Of a DNA stretch of 64,000 nucleotides, positions 1 through 9,470 are shown in pieces (within the stretch, counting starts at the first letter, position 1; each line of letters starts with the position of its first letter). The stretch covers positions 372,001-436,000 of the forward strand of contig OZ243043.1 of NCBI GenBank assembly GCA_965212075.1, written 5' to 3'. Both the position numbers and the translations under genes were made by a program. The notes below the pieces were generated by a model. It was not told the DNA's origin. It searched no databases and worked only from the letters and a program-made list of their open reading frames with translations. This DNA comes from CBDBUR01 sp965212075. Its GTDB lineage: Bacteria; Pseudomonadota; Alphaproteobacteria; JAPOUT01; G958296285.

Positions 1-2
1 TG

Positions 3-251
3 CCCATCTCCGGCATGATGTTCACCCTCGGCTATGCCTGCGCCGCCTGCACCGTGCCCGTCTTCTGGCTGACCGAGATCGGGCCGCTGTCAGCGCCCAA
101 CCTCACCGTCGCCCAGATCGGCCAGCAGATCCATGGGGCGGGCGGCTATATTCTCGCATCCGCGCTCCTTATCCACGCCGCCGCCGCGCTCAAACATCAT
201 TATTGGGATCGCGACGCTACTCTGCGCCGCATGCTTGGTCGGCCTTTCTGA
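3..251 (+). CDS. Cytochrome b561 family protein, C-terminal fragment
   Basis: The frame is open from the window edge, so only the last 82 or so residues are seen. They contain two hydrophobic helices with histidines in the places used for haem b in prokaryotic b561 proteins (IHGAGGYILASALLIHAAAALKHH) and end with the family-typical RDATLRRMLG. Such proteins are inner-membrane dihaem b cytochromes that move electrons between quinol and small acceptors. The gene stops just before the complex I promoter, so it is a separate upstream unit. The N-terminal part lies outside the window. Confidence 0.75.
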   Translation, partial: PISGMMFTLGYACAACTVPVFWLTEIGPLSAPNLTVAQIGQQIHGAGGYILASALLIHAAAALKHHYWDRDATLRRMLGRPF

Positions 252-256
252 AGTCT

Positions 257-285
257 TTGATTTACCAAAATAACGGCGTTATACT
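257..285 (+). promoter_or_regulatory. Probable sigma70 promoter of the nuo operon
   Basis: TTGATT at 257-262 and TATACT at 280-285 are separated by 17 bases, close to the sigma70 consensus in both boxes and spacing. The site lies in the only gap before nuoA and about 34 bases upstream of its ATG. No operator-like repeat is seen. Position and spacing are read directly; activity is inferred. Confidence 0.6.
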
Positions 286-318
286 CCATCCGACTCTAAT
301 TTTATAGGCAGATATAAG

Positions 319-684
319 ATGACCGAATTCCTTTATGGCTACCTCGCAATCGCGATTTTTATGGGGCTTGCCACCGCCATTGGCCTCTTTCTGCTTTTGA
401 TCCCTTTCATCATCGCGCCGCGCAAACCGGATGAAAATAAGCTGCGACCCTATGAATGTGGCTTTGAGCCTTTTGATTATGCGCGCATGCCGTTTGATGT
501 GCAGTTCTATTTGGTCGCGATCCTGTTTATTATTTTTGATTTGGAAATCGCATTTTTATTTCCTTGGGCGGCCGCTTTTGGTGAAGTAGGGATTTTCGGC
601 TTCGGCGCGGTGATGATTTTTATTGCCGTGTTGACGGTCGGCTTCATCTATGAGTGGAAAAAAGGAGCGCTTGAATGGTCGTAA
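319..684 (+). CDS. nuoA: NADH-quinone oxidoreductase subunit A
   Basis: NuoA is a three-helix membrane subunit of respiratory complex I that helps form the quinone channel at the junction of the peripheral and membrane arms. The 121-residue product has a hydrophobic N-terminal helix, the conserved ECGFEPFDYARMPFD loop at about residues 49-63, and two further helices, which is the normal family length and order. It is the first gene of the nuo operon. Its stop overlaps the start of nuoB by 10 bases, suggesting coupled translation. Confidence 0.97.
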   Translation: MTEFLYGYLAIAIFMGLATAIGLFLLLIPFIIAPRKPDENKLRPYECGFEPFDYARMPFDVQFYLVAILFIIFDLEIAFLFPWAAAFGEVGIFGFGAVMIFIAVLTVGFIYEWKKGALEWS

Positions 685-1217
685 AACCAGAGACAGACGC
701 CGACGCGCAGCAAACCCAAAATTGGGGTGAAAACTTTGACGTGATGAACCAGCGCATTCACGATGAGGGCTTCCTCACCGCGCGCGCTGATGATCTGATT
801 AACTGGGCGCGCTCTGGATCGCTGATGTGGATGACGTTCGGCTTGGCCTGCTGCGCGGTTGAGATGATGCAGACAAGCATGCCGCGCTATGATCTTGAGC
901 GTTTTGGCGCAGCACCGCGCGCTTCGCCGCGACAATCCGACGTGATGATCGTCTCGGGCACTTTGACCAATAAAATGGCGCCCGCTTTGCGCCGCGTCTA
1001 TGACCAAATGCCCGAGCCGCGCTATGTGATCTCTATGGGCTCGTGCGCCAATGGCGGCGGCTATTACCATTATTCCTATGCCGTCGTGCGCGGCTGCGAT
1101 CGCATCGTGCCGGTGGATATCTACGTGCCCGGATGTCCGCCAACCGCCGAAGCGCTCCTCTATGGCATATTGCAGCTGCAGAAAAAAATCCGCATGACCG
1201 GAACAATTGAAAGGTAG
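675..1217 (+). CDS. nuoB: NADH-quinone oxidoreductase subunit B
   Basis: NuoB carries iron-sulfur cluster N2, the last cluster before quinone in complex I. The 180-residue sequence has all four cluster ligands: adjacent Cys59-Cys60 in FGLACCAVEM, Cys124 in SMGSCANGG and Cys154 in VPGCPPTAEA. The N-terminal 20 residues are polar and variable, as in other alphaproteobacteria. The gene overlaps nuoA and is followed closely by nuoC. Confidence 0.98.
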   Translation: MVVKPETDADAQQTQNWGENFDVMNQRIHDEGFLTARADDLINWARSGSLMWMTFGLACCAVEMMQTSMPRYDLERFGAAPRASPRQSDVMIVSGTLTNKMAPALRRVYDQMPEPRYVISMGSCANGGGYYHYSYAVVRGCDRIVPVDIYVPGCPPTAEALLYGILQLQKKIRMTGTIER

Positions 1218-1224
1218 AGGGATC

Positions 1225-2013
1225 ATGGCTGACTCTTCCAAAGATCAAGATGGCAAGCGCGCCGAAAAAAAGCCCATTGATAAAAGCGCGCTCTTGACGC
1301 CAGACCAGCGCGCCGAAAAGCTGCAAAAAATCACCGCGCATATACAGAGCGAGCGCGGCGAAGACGTCATCGCGTCTGAAATTCAATTTGAAGAATTGAC
1401 CATTGAAATTAAGCCCGAAGCCGTTTTGGACTTCCTCAAATTTCTCCGCGATGATATGGCCTTCACCATCCTCGTTGATCTATGCGGCGTTGATTATCCC
1501 GAGCGCGTGGAGAGATTTGATGTCGTATATCATCTCTTATCCATGACCCGCAATGTGCGCCTGCGCATCAGAGCCAAAGTGAAAGAAGGGGACTCCCTTC
1601 ACTCGGTTGTCCCGATCTATCCGGCGGCGAACTGGTTTGAGCGCGAAGCCTTTGACCTTTACGGCATTTTGTTCTTTGGCCATCCCGATCTGCGCCGCCT
1701 GCTGACCGATTATGGCTTTGAAGGCCATCCGCTGCGCAAAGATTTTCCGGTCACCGGCTTCGTCGAAACCCGCTATGACGAAACCAGCAAAAAAGTCATT
1801 TATGAGCCGGTGAAACTAACTCAAGAATTTCGCAATTTTGACTTCCTCAGCCCGTGGGAGGGCATTGATGATCCGGTTTCCTCAACCCTGCCGCCCGGCA
1901 TGCCCGGCGCGCCGGCTGTCCATCAAGAGCAGGAAAATTTTCAAAAAATCGTTGAAACCAAAGAGCCTCTCATCGCTGATCCAGATCGTGATGACGATTC
2001 GCTCATTCCATAG
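1225..2013 (+). CDS. nuoC: NADH-quinone oxidoreductase subunit C
   Basis: NuoC (30-kDa subunit) is part of the peripheral arm and packs against NuoD. The product is 262 residues from the ATG at 1225, which sits 7 bases after the nuoB stop behind AGAGGGATC; an upstream in-frame TTG at 1207 lies inside nuoB and is less likely. The conserved EREAFDLYGILFFGHPDLRR block and GHPLRKDFP follow a charged Lys-rich N-terminus. The C-terminal 50 residues are acidic and loosely conserved, as is usual. Confidence 0.96.
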   Translation: MADSSKDQDGKRAEKKPIDKSALLTPDQRAEKLQKITAHIQSERGEDVIASEIQFEELTIEIKPEAVLDFLKFLRDDMAFTILVDLCGVDYPERVERFDVVYHLLSMTRNVRLRIRAKVKEGDSLHSVVPIYPAANWFEREAFDLYGILFFGHPDLRRLLTDYGFEGHPLRKDFPVTGFVETRYDETSKKVIYEPVKLTQEFRNFDFLSPWEGIDDPVSSTLPPGMPGAPAVHQEQENFQKIVETKEPLIADPDRDDDSLIP

Positions 2014-2037
2014 GCCAAGACATTCAATGAGTCAGCG

Positions 2038-3231
2038 ATGAGCCAGGCGATCAAAAAGAAAAATACGCCGCGAGAGTTTCACCTCAATTTTGGCCCGCAG
2101 CATCCTGCGGCGCATGGCGTGCTGCGGCTCGTGCTGCAATTAGAAGGCGAGATCGTTCGCCGCGTTGATCCTCATATCGGCCTGCTGCATCGCGGCACCG
2201 AAAAGCTGATTGAGTATAAAACCTATCTGCAAGCCGTGCCTTATTTTGACCGCCTTGATTATGTCGCACCAATCAATCAGGAGCACGCCTTCGCGCTCGC
2301 GACCGAAAAGCTGTTCGGCATTGAAGTGCCGCCGCGCGCGCAATATATACGCGTGCTGTTTTCCGAAATCGGACGGCTGCTCAGCCATTTGCTCAACATT
2401 ACAACACAAGCGCTCGATGTTGGCGCGCTGACGCCGCCGCTCTGGGGCTTTGAAGAGCGCGAAAAGCTCATGGTCTTTTACGAACACGCTTCCGGATCAC
2501 GCATGCATGCCGCCTATATTCGCCCCGGCGGCGTCTATCGCGATCTGCCCGCTGACCTCATCTCCGACATCCACCGCTTCTGCGGCCCCTTCCTTAAAGT
2601 CCTTGACGATATTGAACATCTCATCACCGATAACCGCATCTTTAAGCAGCGCAATGTTGATATCGGCGTCATCAGCCCCGAAGACGCGCAAGCTTGGGGG
2701 TTCACCGGCGTCATGCTGCGCGGCGCCGGACTGGCATGGGATCTGCGCAAAGCGCAGCCTTATGAATGTTATGAAGACCTTGATTTTGACGTGCCGGTCG
2801 GCAAAAACAGCGATTGCTATGATCGCTATCTGCTGCGCGTGGAAGAATGCCGCCAGTCAGTGCGCATCATGCGGCAGGTCATTGAAAATATGCCCGACGG
2901 CCCTGTTACCGTTCAAGATCACAAAATTACGCCGCCGCCGCGCGTTGAAATGAAACATTCTATGGAAGCTCTGATCAATCATTTCAAGCTCTATACGGAA
3001 GGCTATCATGTGCCTGAAGGCGAAGCCTATGCCGCCGTTGAAGCGCCAAAGGGCGAATTCGGCGTCTATTTGGTTTCCAAAGGCATGAACAAGCCCTATC
3101 GGTGCAAAATTCGCGCGCCGAGCTTCGCCCATCTGCAGGCGATTGACGCTATGGCGCAAGGCCATTTGCTCGCCGATGTTGCAGCGATCCTCGGCTCTTT
3201 GGATGTCGTCTTCGGAGAAATTGACCGATGA
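2038..3231 (+). CDS. nuoD: NADH-quinone oxidoreductase subunit D
   Basis: NuoD (49-kDa subunit) forms most of the quinone-binding pocket with NuoB. The 397-residue product has FGPQHPAAHGVLRL near residue 18, HIGLLHRGTEKL near 42, and the invariant C-terminal FGEIDR. nuoC and nuoD are separate genes here, unlike the fused nuoCD of Escherichia coli. An earlier out-of-frame ATG precedes the true start by 11 bases. The stop overlaps the nuoE start (ATGA). Confidence 0.98.
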   Translation: MSQAIKKKNTPREFHLNFGPQHPAAHGVLRLVLQLEGEIVRRVDPHIGLLHRGTEKLIEYKTYLQAVPYFDRLDYVAPINQEHAFALATEKLFGIEVPPRAQYIRVLFSEIGRLLSHLLNITTQALDVGALTPPLWGFEEREKLMVFYEHASGSRMHAAYIRPGGVYRDLPADLISDIHRFCGPFLKVLDDIEHLITDNRIFKQRNVDIGVISPEDAQAWGFTGVMLRGAGLAWDLRKAQPYECYEDLDFDVPVGKNSDCYDRYLLRVEECRQSVRIMRQVIENMPDGPVTVQDHKITPPPRVEMKHSMEALINHFKLYTEGYHVPEGEAYAAVEAPKGEFGVYLVSKGMNKPYRCKIRAPSFAHLQAIDAMAQGHLLADVAAILGSLDVVFGEIDR

Positions 3232-3821
3232 GCGTTTTGCTTTTTCACGACCAGCAGCCCGACAGCTTCGCTTTCACTGACGAAAATCGCCAATGGGCCG
3301 AGGCGCAAGTCAAAAAATATCCGCCCGGACGCCAAGCGAGTGCTGTGCTCGCTTTATTGCGCCGCGCGCAAAAACAAGGCGAAGGCTGGCTGTCTGAACC
3401 GGCCATCCGCCATGTCGCCGAGTTCCTTGATATGCCGCTCATTCGTGTTTTGGAAATCGCGACTTTTTATACTTTGTTCAATTTGCGGCCCGTCGGCAAA
3501 TATTTCGTCCAATTATGCGGCACAACGCCATGCTGGCTCAAAGGCGCGGACAATCTGAAGCAGATCTGCCGCCGCTATATCGGACCTGAGGGCGAAATGT
3601 CCAGCGATGGCATGCTAAGCTGGAAAGAAGTGGAATGTCTGGGCGCTTGTGTTGATGCGCCCGTCGTGCAAATCAATGATGATTATCACGAAAATCTAGA
3701 CCCCGATGAACTCGCCGATCTGCTCAAGCGCCTTAGAGCCGGTGAAGCCGATAAGGACAGGGACAAAAGAGATACAGCGCAAACATCACCTCACCAAAAG
3801 GCTGCCGATCATGTCAAATAA
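3228..3821 (+). CDS. nuoE: NADH-quinone oxidoreductase subunit E
   Basis: NuoE (24-kDa subunit) holds the [2Fe-2S] cluster N1a in the NADH dehydrogenase module. The thioredoxin-like domain has the four ligands Cys97, Cys102, Cys137 and Cys141 (LCGTTPCW and ECLGACVDAP). The 197-residue length includes a Lys/Asp-rich C-terminal tail of about 30 residues that overlaps the start of nuoF. It starts within the nuoD stop codon (ATGA). Confidence 0.97.
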   Translation: MSVLLFHDQQPDSFAFTDENRQWAEAQVKKYPPGRQASAVLALLRRAQKQGEGWLSEPAIRHVAEFLDMPLIRVLEIATFYTLFNLRPVGKYFVQLCGTTPCWLKGADNLKQICRRYIGPEGEMSSDGMLSWKEVECLGACVDAPVVQINDDYHENLDPDELADLLKRLRAGEADKDRDKRDTAQTSPHQKAADHVK

Positions 3822-5217
3822 TACGCCATCAGATATTTCAGGGGCAGATGTCGCAGCACGCGCGGGCAAAAAAACTACGACACGGCGCGGCAAAAAGAAC
3901 CCTGATCTGATTAATCCGAAAGATCGCATTTTCAAAAATCTCCATGGAGAGGGCGGCACCGACCTTGAATCTGCGCGCGCGCGCGGCGATTGGAAAAATA
4001 CCGGCGCGCTCATCAAAAAAGGCCGTGAGGCGATCATTGCGGAAATCACCGCGTCCGAATTGCGTGGTCGCGGCGGCGCGGGATTTCCGACCGGCAAAAA
4101 GTTTTCATTCATGCCGCCTGAGGACGACGACAGGCCGCATTATTTTATCATCAATGCCGATGAGTCCGAGCCCGGCACCTGCAAAGATCGCGACATTTTG
4201 CGCCATGAGCCGCATAAATTGCTTGAAGGCTGCGTCATCGGTGCGCGTGCGGTCAGCGCGCACGTTTGTTATATTTATATTCGCGGCGAATTCGTCGTCG
4301 AGCGGCGCGCTTTGCAAAAAGCACTTGATGAGGCCATCGCCGCCGGACTCGTCGGGAAAAATGCCTGTTCGGCAGGCTGGGATATAGACATTCACATCCA
4401 TCATGGCGCGGGTGCTTATATTTGCGGCGAGGAAACCGCTCTGCTTGAAAGTCTGGAAGGCAAAAAGGGCATGCCGCGCTTGAAGCCTCCCTTTCCGGCC
4501 AATATCGGACTTTATGGCGCGCCCACCACTGTCAGCAATGTTGAAACCGTCGCTGTGATGCCGGATATTATGCGGCGCGGTGCGGCGTGGTTTGCCGGAT
4601 TAGGGCGTCCGAATAATACCGGAACGAAAATCTATTGCATTTCAGGCCATGTGCTCAAACCTTGCACGGTGGAAGAAAAGCTCGGCATCCCGCTGCGCAC
4701 TTTGATTACCGAATATGCTGGCGGCGTCAATGGCGGCTGGAATAACCTTTTGGCGGTGATTCCGGGCGGCTCGTCTATGCCGCTGCTGCCCGCAGAGCTC
4801 TGTGATGATGTCAAAATGGACTTTGACGGGCTGGCAGAGGCCGGTTCCAACCTAGGCACGGGCGCGATCATCGTGATGGATAAATCCACCGACATCATCA
4901 AAGCGATCGCGCGCATCGCCTATTTTTATAAGCATGAAAGCTGCGGCCAGTGCACGCCATGCCGCGAAGGTGCTGGATGGATGTGGCGCATGCTTGAGCG
5001 CATGGCGCGCGGCCAAGTCAGTGAAGGCGAAATAGACGTCTTGTTTGACATCACCAAAAGGGTGGAAGGTAAAACGATCTGCGCCTTCGGAGAAGCCGCC
5101 GCGTGGCCGGTTCAAGGTCTGCTGCGGCATTTCAGCTCGCACATCAAAGAGCGCATCCGCTCGCGGCAGGATGTGCCTGCATCAAAACTTTCCGAGTCTC
5201 ACAAAAAGGCCTATTGA
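3811..5217 (+). CDS. nuoF: NADH-quinone oxidoreductase subunit F
   Basis: NuoF (51-kDa subunit) binds NADH and FMN and carries cluster N3, so it is the electron entry point of complex I. From the ATG at 3811 the product has 468 residues: the nucleotide-binding GRGGAGFPTG at 86-95, the FMN region with ICGEETALLESLEGKKG, and the N3 ligands at Cys378, 381 and 384 (SCGQCTPCREG) plus Cys424. The N-terminal 35 residues are a basic, low-complexity extension (AGKKTTTRRGKKN) absent from most homologues. A longer frame opens at 3706 but lies inside nuoE. Confidence 0.96.
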   Translation: MSNNTPSDISGADVAARAGKKTTTRRGKKNPDLINPKDRIFKNLHGEGGTDLESARARGDWKNTGALIKKGREAIIAEITASELRGRGGAGFPTGKKFSFMPPEDDDRPHYFIINADESEPGTCKDRDILRHEPHKLLEGCVIGARAVSAHVCYIYIRGEFVVERRALQKALDEAIAAGLVGKNACSAGWDIDIHIHHGAGAYICGEETALLESLEGKKGMPRLKPPFPANIGLYGAPTTVSNVETVAVMPDIMRRGAAWFAGLGRPNNTGTKIYCISGHVLKPCTVEEKLGIPLRTLITEYAGGVNGGWNNLLAVIPGGSSMPLLPAELCDDVKMDFDGLAEAGSNLGTGAIIVMDKSTDIIKAIARIAYFYKHESCGQCTPCREGAGWMWRMLERMARGQVSEGEIDVLFDITKRVEGKTICAFGEAAAWPVQGLLRHFSSHIKERIRSRQDVPASKLSESHKKAY

Positions 5218-5221
5218 TCCC

Positions 5222-7249
5222 ATGCCCAAGCTCATCATTGACGATAAAGAAGTTGACGTCATGGACGGCCTGACTGTGCTACAGGCCTGCCATGAGGCGG
5301 ATGTGGAAGTGCCGCATTTCTGCTATCACGAACGCCTGTCAATTGCCGGTAATTGCCGCATGTGCCTTGTGGAGGTTGAAAAATCCCCCGAACTTGTCGC
5401 GAGCTGCGCGATTCCTGTCAGAGACGGCATGGTCGTGCGCACCAGCAGTGCTGAAGTTAATGAAGCGCGCAAAGGCGTTATGGAATTTCTGCTGATCAAT
5501 CACCCGCTTGACTGCCCCATTTGTGATCAGGGCGGCGAATGTGATCTGCAAGATCAGGCTATGGCCTATGGGTTTGATCGCGGGCGCTTTGAGGAAAATA
5601 AACGCGCCGTAGAGGATAAAGATATGGGGCCTCTGATCGCCACCGACATGACGCGCTGTATCCACTGCACGCGCTGTGTGCGCTTTGCCTCCGAAATTGC
5701 CGGTGCGCCCGAAATCGGCGCGATTGGCCGCGGCGAAGATATGGAAATCATGCCTTATTTGCAAAAAATCGTCACCTCCGAATTGTCCGGCAATATGATT
5801 GATCTATGTCCGGTGGGCGCGCTGACCTCAAAGCCTTATGCTTTCACCGCACGCGCATGGGAGCTGCGCCGCACGCCAAGCATTGATGTGATGGATGGAG
5901 TCGGCTCCGCCATTCGCGTCGATTCAAGAGGCCGCGAAGTGATGCGCATTCTTCCGGTGCTCAATGAAGATATCAATCAAGAGTGGATTTCTGATAAAGC
6001 GCGCTTTGTCTATGATGGATTGAAGGCGCAAAGGCTTGACACGCCTTACATGCGCAAAGACGGACGCTTGCAGCCCGCTTCGTGGCACGACGTGCTCAAC
6101 GCGCTTGCCGCGCGGCTGCGCGCCACAGCGCCAAACAAAATCGCCGCTATCGCCGGAGATCTCGCCTGCGCTGAGTCGATGATCGTGCTCAAAGATATGA
6201 TGGCTGGCCTCAAAAGCCCTCATCTGGACTGCCGTCCGGCCATGTCGTGGACTCCGCCCGCCGAGCGCGGCGGCTGGCTGTTTAATTCCACCATCGCCGG
6301 AATCCACGACGCTGACGCTATTTTGATCATCGGCACTAATCCGCGGCGCGAGGCGCCGATCGTCAATGCGCGCATCTTGAATCATTGGCGCCAGAGCGGC
6401 ATCCCGATAGCACTGCTCGGCGAACAATATGACCTCGCCTATGATTATCAATATCTCGGCAATGACCCCGCCATCTTGCCGCGCCTCGGCGCGTTCGAAT
6501 CTGTGCTGCAAAACGCGCAAAAGCCAATGATCATTATCGGGCAGGGCGCTTTGTCCCATCCGTCCGGCGACGCCATCTACCAGCAAGCGCTCGCGCTCGC
6601 AGAAAAAACCGGCGCGATCTCCGAAGCGTGGAACGGATTCAATATGCTGCATAGCTCGGCGGCGCAGGTCGCCGGTCTAGACCTCAATTGCCTGCCCGGC
6701 CAAAAGGGCATGAACACGCAGGCTATCCTGCGCGCCGCCGCCGCGCGCACGCTGGAAGTCGTCTTCCTGCTCCACGCCGATGATCTTGATATGGACGCTT
6801 TGAAGCATAGCTGCGTCATCTATCAAGGCTCGCATGGCGATCGCGGCGCGCAGAACGCCGATTTCATCCTGCCCGGCGCGGCGTGGACCGAAAAAAATAC
6901 GCTCTGGGTCAATACCGAAGGGCGCGTTCAAGAAGCGCGCCGCGCCATCTTTCCGCCGGGCAAAGCGCGGCCAGATTGGGCGATCTTGCGCGCTTTGATG
7001 GAAGTGCTGAACATTCCGGCAGATTATGTTGACCTTGACAGTCTGCGCGCGCGCATGATCAAGGCCGCGCCGCATTTCGCCCAGATCGGCCATGTCGCCG
7101 CCGCGCCAATGCCCAAAGCCAAAGCCGTCGCAGACATCTCATCTGATCCCCTCATCTCGCCGATCAAAGACTTCTATCTCTCAAACGCCATCGCGCGCGC
7201 AAGCCGCATCATGGCCTCATGTTCGCGCGCCAATCAAACGTCATCATAA
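5222..7249 (+). CDS. nuoG: NADH-quinone oxidoreductase subunit G
   Basis: NuoG (75-kDa subunit) conducts electrons from NuoF/NuoE towards NuoI. From ATG 5222, four bases after nuoF, it has 675 residues. The N-terminal ferredoxin fold carries the N1b ligands (FCYHERLSIAGNCRMC), then the His-ligated N5 motif HPLDCPICDQGGECD, then the N4 motif CIHCTRC with a distal Cys in DLCPVGAL. The rest is a molybdopterin-oxidoreductase-like domain without cofactor ligands. The extra N7 cysteines of some bacteria are not seen. Confidence 0.96.
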   Translation: MPKLIIDDKEVDVMDGLTVLQACHEADVEVPHFCYHERLSIAGNCRMCLVEVEKSPELVASCAIPVRDGMVVRTSSAEVNEARKGVMEFLLINHPLDCPICDQGGECDLQDQAMAYGFDRGRFEENKRAVEDKDMGPLIATDMTRCIHCTRCVRFASEIAGAPEIGAIGRGEDMEIMPYLQKIVTSELSGNMIDLCPVGALTSKPYAFTARAWELRRTPSIDVMDGVGSAIRVDSRGREVMRILPVLNEDINQEWISDKARFVYDGLKAQRLDTPYMRKDGRLQPASWHDVLNALAARLRATAPNKIAAIAGDLACAESMIVLKDMMAGLKSPHLDCRPAMSWTPPAERGGWLFNSTIAGIHDADAILIIGTNPRREAPIVNARILNHWRQSGIPIALLGEQYDLAYDYQYLGNDPAILPRLGAFESVLQNAQKPMIIIGQGALSHPSGDAIYQQALALAEKTGAISEAWNGFNMLHSSAAQVAGLDLNCLPGQKGMNTQAILRAAAARTLEVVFLLHADDLDMDALKHSCVIYQGSHGDRGAQNADFILPGAAWTEKNTLWVNTEGRVQEARRAIFPPGKARPDWAILRALMEVLNIPADYVDLDSLRARMIKAAPHFAQIGHVAAAPMPKAKAVADISSDPLISPIKDFYLSNAIARASRIMASCSRANQTSS

Positions 7250-7264
7250 ATACTATGAACACTA

Positions 7265-8350
7265 ATGAACACTGATTTTGAAAATATCCTCCAAATCGTT
7301 ATGGATTTCTTCGCTGGTTTTGAACTGAGCATGGATATTAGCGGACTCGTTGAAAATGAAGCTTTGCAGACCTTCTTGCAGATCGTGCTGCATGCCGGTG
7401 CGATCATCGTTGGGCTTTTGCTCTGTCTTGCGATGGCCATTTATATGGATCGCAAAGTTTGGGCAGCCGTGCAAATGCGCCGCGGGCCAAATGTCGTCGG
7501 GCCGTTTGGCCTGCTTCAGCCCTTCGCTGATTTTTTGAAATTTGCGTTCAAAGAGCCCATCTTTCCTGATGGCGCCAATCGCGTGATCTTTTTGCTCGCG
7601 CCGCTTTTTGTGTTTTTGCTTGCGGTCAGCGCTTGGGCGGTTGTGCCGCTCGCGCAAAACTGGGCGGTGGCCGATATTGATGCCGGCATTTTATATTTTC
7701 TCGCCATTTCTTCGCTGAGCGTTTATGGAATCATCATGGGCGGCTGGGCGTCCAATTCCAAATATGCCTTTTTGGGTGCGATGCGCTCGGCGGCGCAGAT
7801 GATCTCTTATGAGGTATGCCTCGGATTCATCGTCATCACCGTGCTGCTCGCGGCGGGCACGCTGAATTTGTCGGGCATCGTGCTTGCGCAAAGGGAGGTT
7901 TGGTTCGTTCTGCCGCTCTTTCCGGTGTTCGTGCTGTTTTTCATCTGCGCGCTGGCCGAAACCAATCGTCCGCCTTTTGACCTCCCTGAAGCCGAGTCCG
8001 AGATCGTCGCCGGCTTTATGGTTGAATATTCTTCAACGCCCTATCTGCTCTTTGTGGTCGGCGAGCTCGCCGCGGCGATTTTGATGTGCGCGATGATGTC
8101 CACGCTCTTTCTCGGCGGCTGGCTGCCGCCAGTGGATACGCCCGCTTTTACGTGGCTGCCCGGCTTTTTCTGGTTTTTTGTCAAAACTTTGTTTTTGTTT
8201 TTTCTTTTTGCGATGGTCAAAGCGATCGTGCCGCGCTATCGTTATGACCAATTGATGCGGCTGGGATGGAAAATCTTCCTGCCTTTGTCTTTAATGTTTC
8301 TCGTCATCACGGCGGGGGTTTTGCTATTTTTGAAAGAGGGCGTCTTATGA
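7265..8350 (+). CDS. nuoH: NADH-quinone oxidoreductase subunit H
   Basis: NuoH is the membrane subunit that completes the quinone chamber and couples it to the proton channels. The 361-residue product has about eight hydrophobic helices and the diagnostic loop AETNRPPFDLPEAESE near residue 235. An ATG at 7256 gives the same frame three codons longer and cannot be excluded. The stop overlaps the nuoI start. Confidence 0.97.
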   Translation: MNTDFENILQIVMDFFAGFELSMDISGLVENEALQTFLQIVLHAGAIIVGLLLCLAMAIYMDRKVWAAVQMRRGPNVVGPFGLLQPFADFLKFAFKEPIFPDGANRVIFLLAPLFVFLLAVSAWAVVPLAQNWAVADIDAGILYFLAISSLSVYGIIMGGWASNSKYAFLGAMRSAAQMISYEVCLGFIVITVLLAAGTLNLSGIVLAQREVWFVLPLFPVFVLFFICALAETNRPPFDLPEAESEIVAGFMVEYSSTPYLLFVVGELAAAILMCAMMSTLFLGGWLPPVDTPAFTWLPGFFWFFVKTLFLFFLFAMVKAIVPRYRYDQLMRLGWKIFLPLSLMFLVITAGVLLFLKEGVL

Positions 8351-8850
8351 TGAATCGGCTAAGACAATTTATGCGCACACTCAAGGCTTTTTTGCTGATT
8401 GATTTTCTTTCAGCATTTTTCCTTGCTCTGAAATACTTTTTCTCCTCCAAAGTGACGATCAACTACCCGTTCCAAAAAGGCATTTTGTCGCCGCGCTTTC
8501 GCGGCGAACATGCGCTGCGCCGCTATCCCAATGGCCAAGAAAGGTGCATCGCCTGCAAATTATGCGAGGCCGTCTGCCCCGCGCAGGCCATCACCATTGA
8601 AGCCTCGCCTGCCGCCGCAGACGGCACAAGGCGCGCATTGCGCTACGATATTGATATGATCAAATGCATCTATTGCGGTTTGTGCCAAGAATCCTGTCCG
8701 GTGGATGCGATCGTGGAAGGCCCTAACTTTGAGTTCGCCACCCAAACCCGCGAGGAGCTGCTCTATGATAAAGAGCGCCTGCTCGCCAATGGCGATCGCT
8801 GGGAAAAAGCCATCGCTGAGAACCTCCGGCGCGATGCGCCTTATAAATAG
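8347..8850 (+). CDS. nuoI: NADH-quinone oxidoreductase subunit I
   Basis: NuoI is a 2x[4Fe-4S] ferredoxin-like subunit carrying N6a and N6b, linking NuoG to NuoB. The start is set at ATG 8347, which overlaps the nuoH stop; the open frame extends upstream inside nuoH. Ligands are Cys67, 70, 73, 77 (CIACKLCEAVCP) and Cys107, 110, 113, 117 (CIYCGLCQESCP). An amphipathic N-terminal helix precedes them. At 167 residues it has the normal alphaproteobacterial length. Confidence 0.97.
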   Translation: MMNRLRQFMRTLKAFLLIDFLSAFFLALKYFFSSKVTINYPFQKGILSPRFRGEHALRRYPNGQERCIACKLCEAVCPAQAITIEASPAAADGTRRALRYDIDMIKCIYCGLCQESCPVDAIVEGPNFEFATQTREELLYDKERLLANGDRWEKAIAENLRRDAPYK

Positions 8851-8865
8851 ATGTGAATAGATCCG

Positions 8866-9468
8866 ATGGCGCCTCTTCTTTCTACTTTTGCTTTTTATCT
8901 GCTCGGCGGCGTGATTGTGATGTCGGCGCTGGGCGTGATTACGGCGCGCAATCCGGTTCACTGCGTGCTGCTGCTGATTCTGGCCTTTTTCAACACCGCC
9001 GGATTGTTCATCCTGCTGGGCGCGGAATTTCTCGCGATGATTTTGATCATCGTTTATGTCGGCGCGGTTGCCGTGCTGTTTTTGTTTGTCGTGATGATGC
9101 TGGATATTGATCAAGCGTCCGTGCGGCGCGGTTTTTTGAACTATTTGCCGGTCGGCATGACGATCGGCGGCATTTTGCTGTTTGAATTGATCGCGATTCT
9201 GACCGCGCTGATCGCCAGTGGCGGTGAGAGCACATTCGTTGAGCCTCATCGCGTGCAGGCTTTTGACTTGGGCGTGCTGCTTTATACGCGCTATGTTCAT
9301 TTCTTCCAGCTCGCCGGACTAATTCTGCTGGTCGCGATGATCGGCGCGATTGTGCTGACAATGCGCCATCGCACCAACATTAAGCGGCAGCAGCCCGGCC
9401 AGCAGGCGCAGCGGGAAGCTTCATCATCCATTGAAATTAAAAAAATCAACCCGGGACAAGGTCTTTAA
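8866..9468 (+). CDS. nuoJ: NADH-quinone oxidoreductase subunit J
   Basis: NuoJ is a five-helix membrane subunit that helps form one proton path with NuoK and NuoA. The 200-residue product has the conserved third helix with MILIIVYVGAVAVLFLFVVM and a hydrophilic C-terminal tail of about 30 residues. It lies between nuoI (15-base gap) and nuoK (2-base gap). Confidence 0.96.
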   Translation: MAPLLSTFAFYLLGGVIVMSALGVITARNPVHCVLLLILAFFNTAGLFILLGAEFLAMILIIVYVGAVAVLFLFVVMMLDIDQASVRRGFLNYLPVGMTIGGILLFELIAILTALIASGGESTFVEPHRVQAFDLGVLLYTRYVHFFQLAGLILLVAMIGAIVLTMRHRTNIKRQQPGQQAQREASSSIEIKKINPGQGL

Positions 9469-9470
9469 TT

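Noticed and set aside
648..1241. Minus-strand 197-codon frame opposite nuoB
   Set aside because: nuoB has all four cluster cysteines and fits the operon; the antisense frame has no support.
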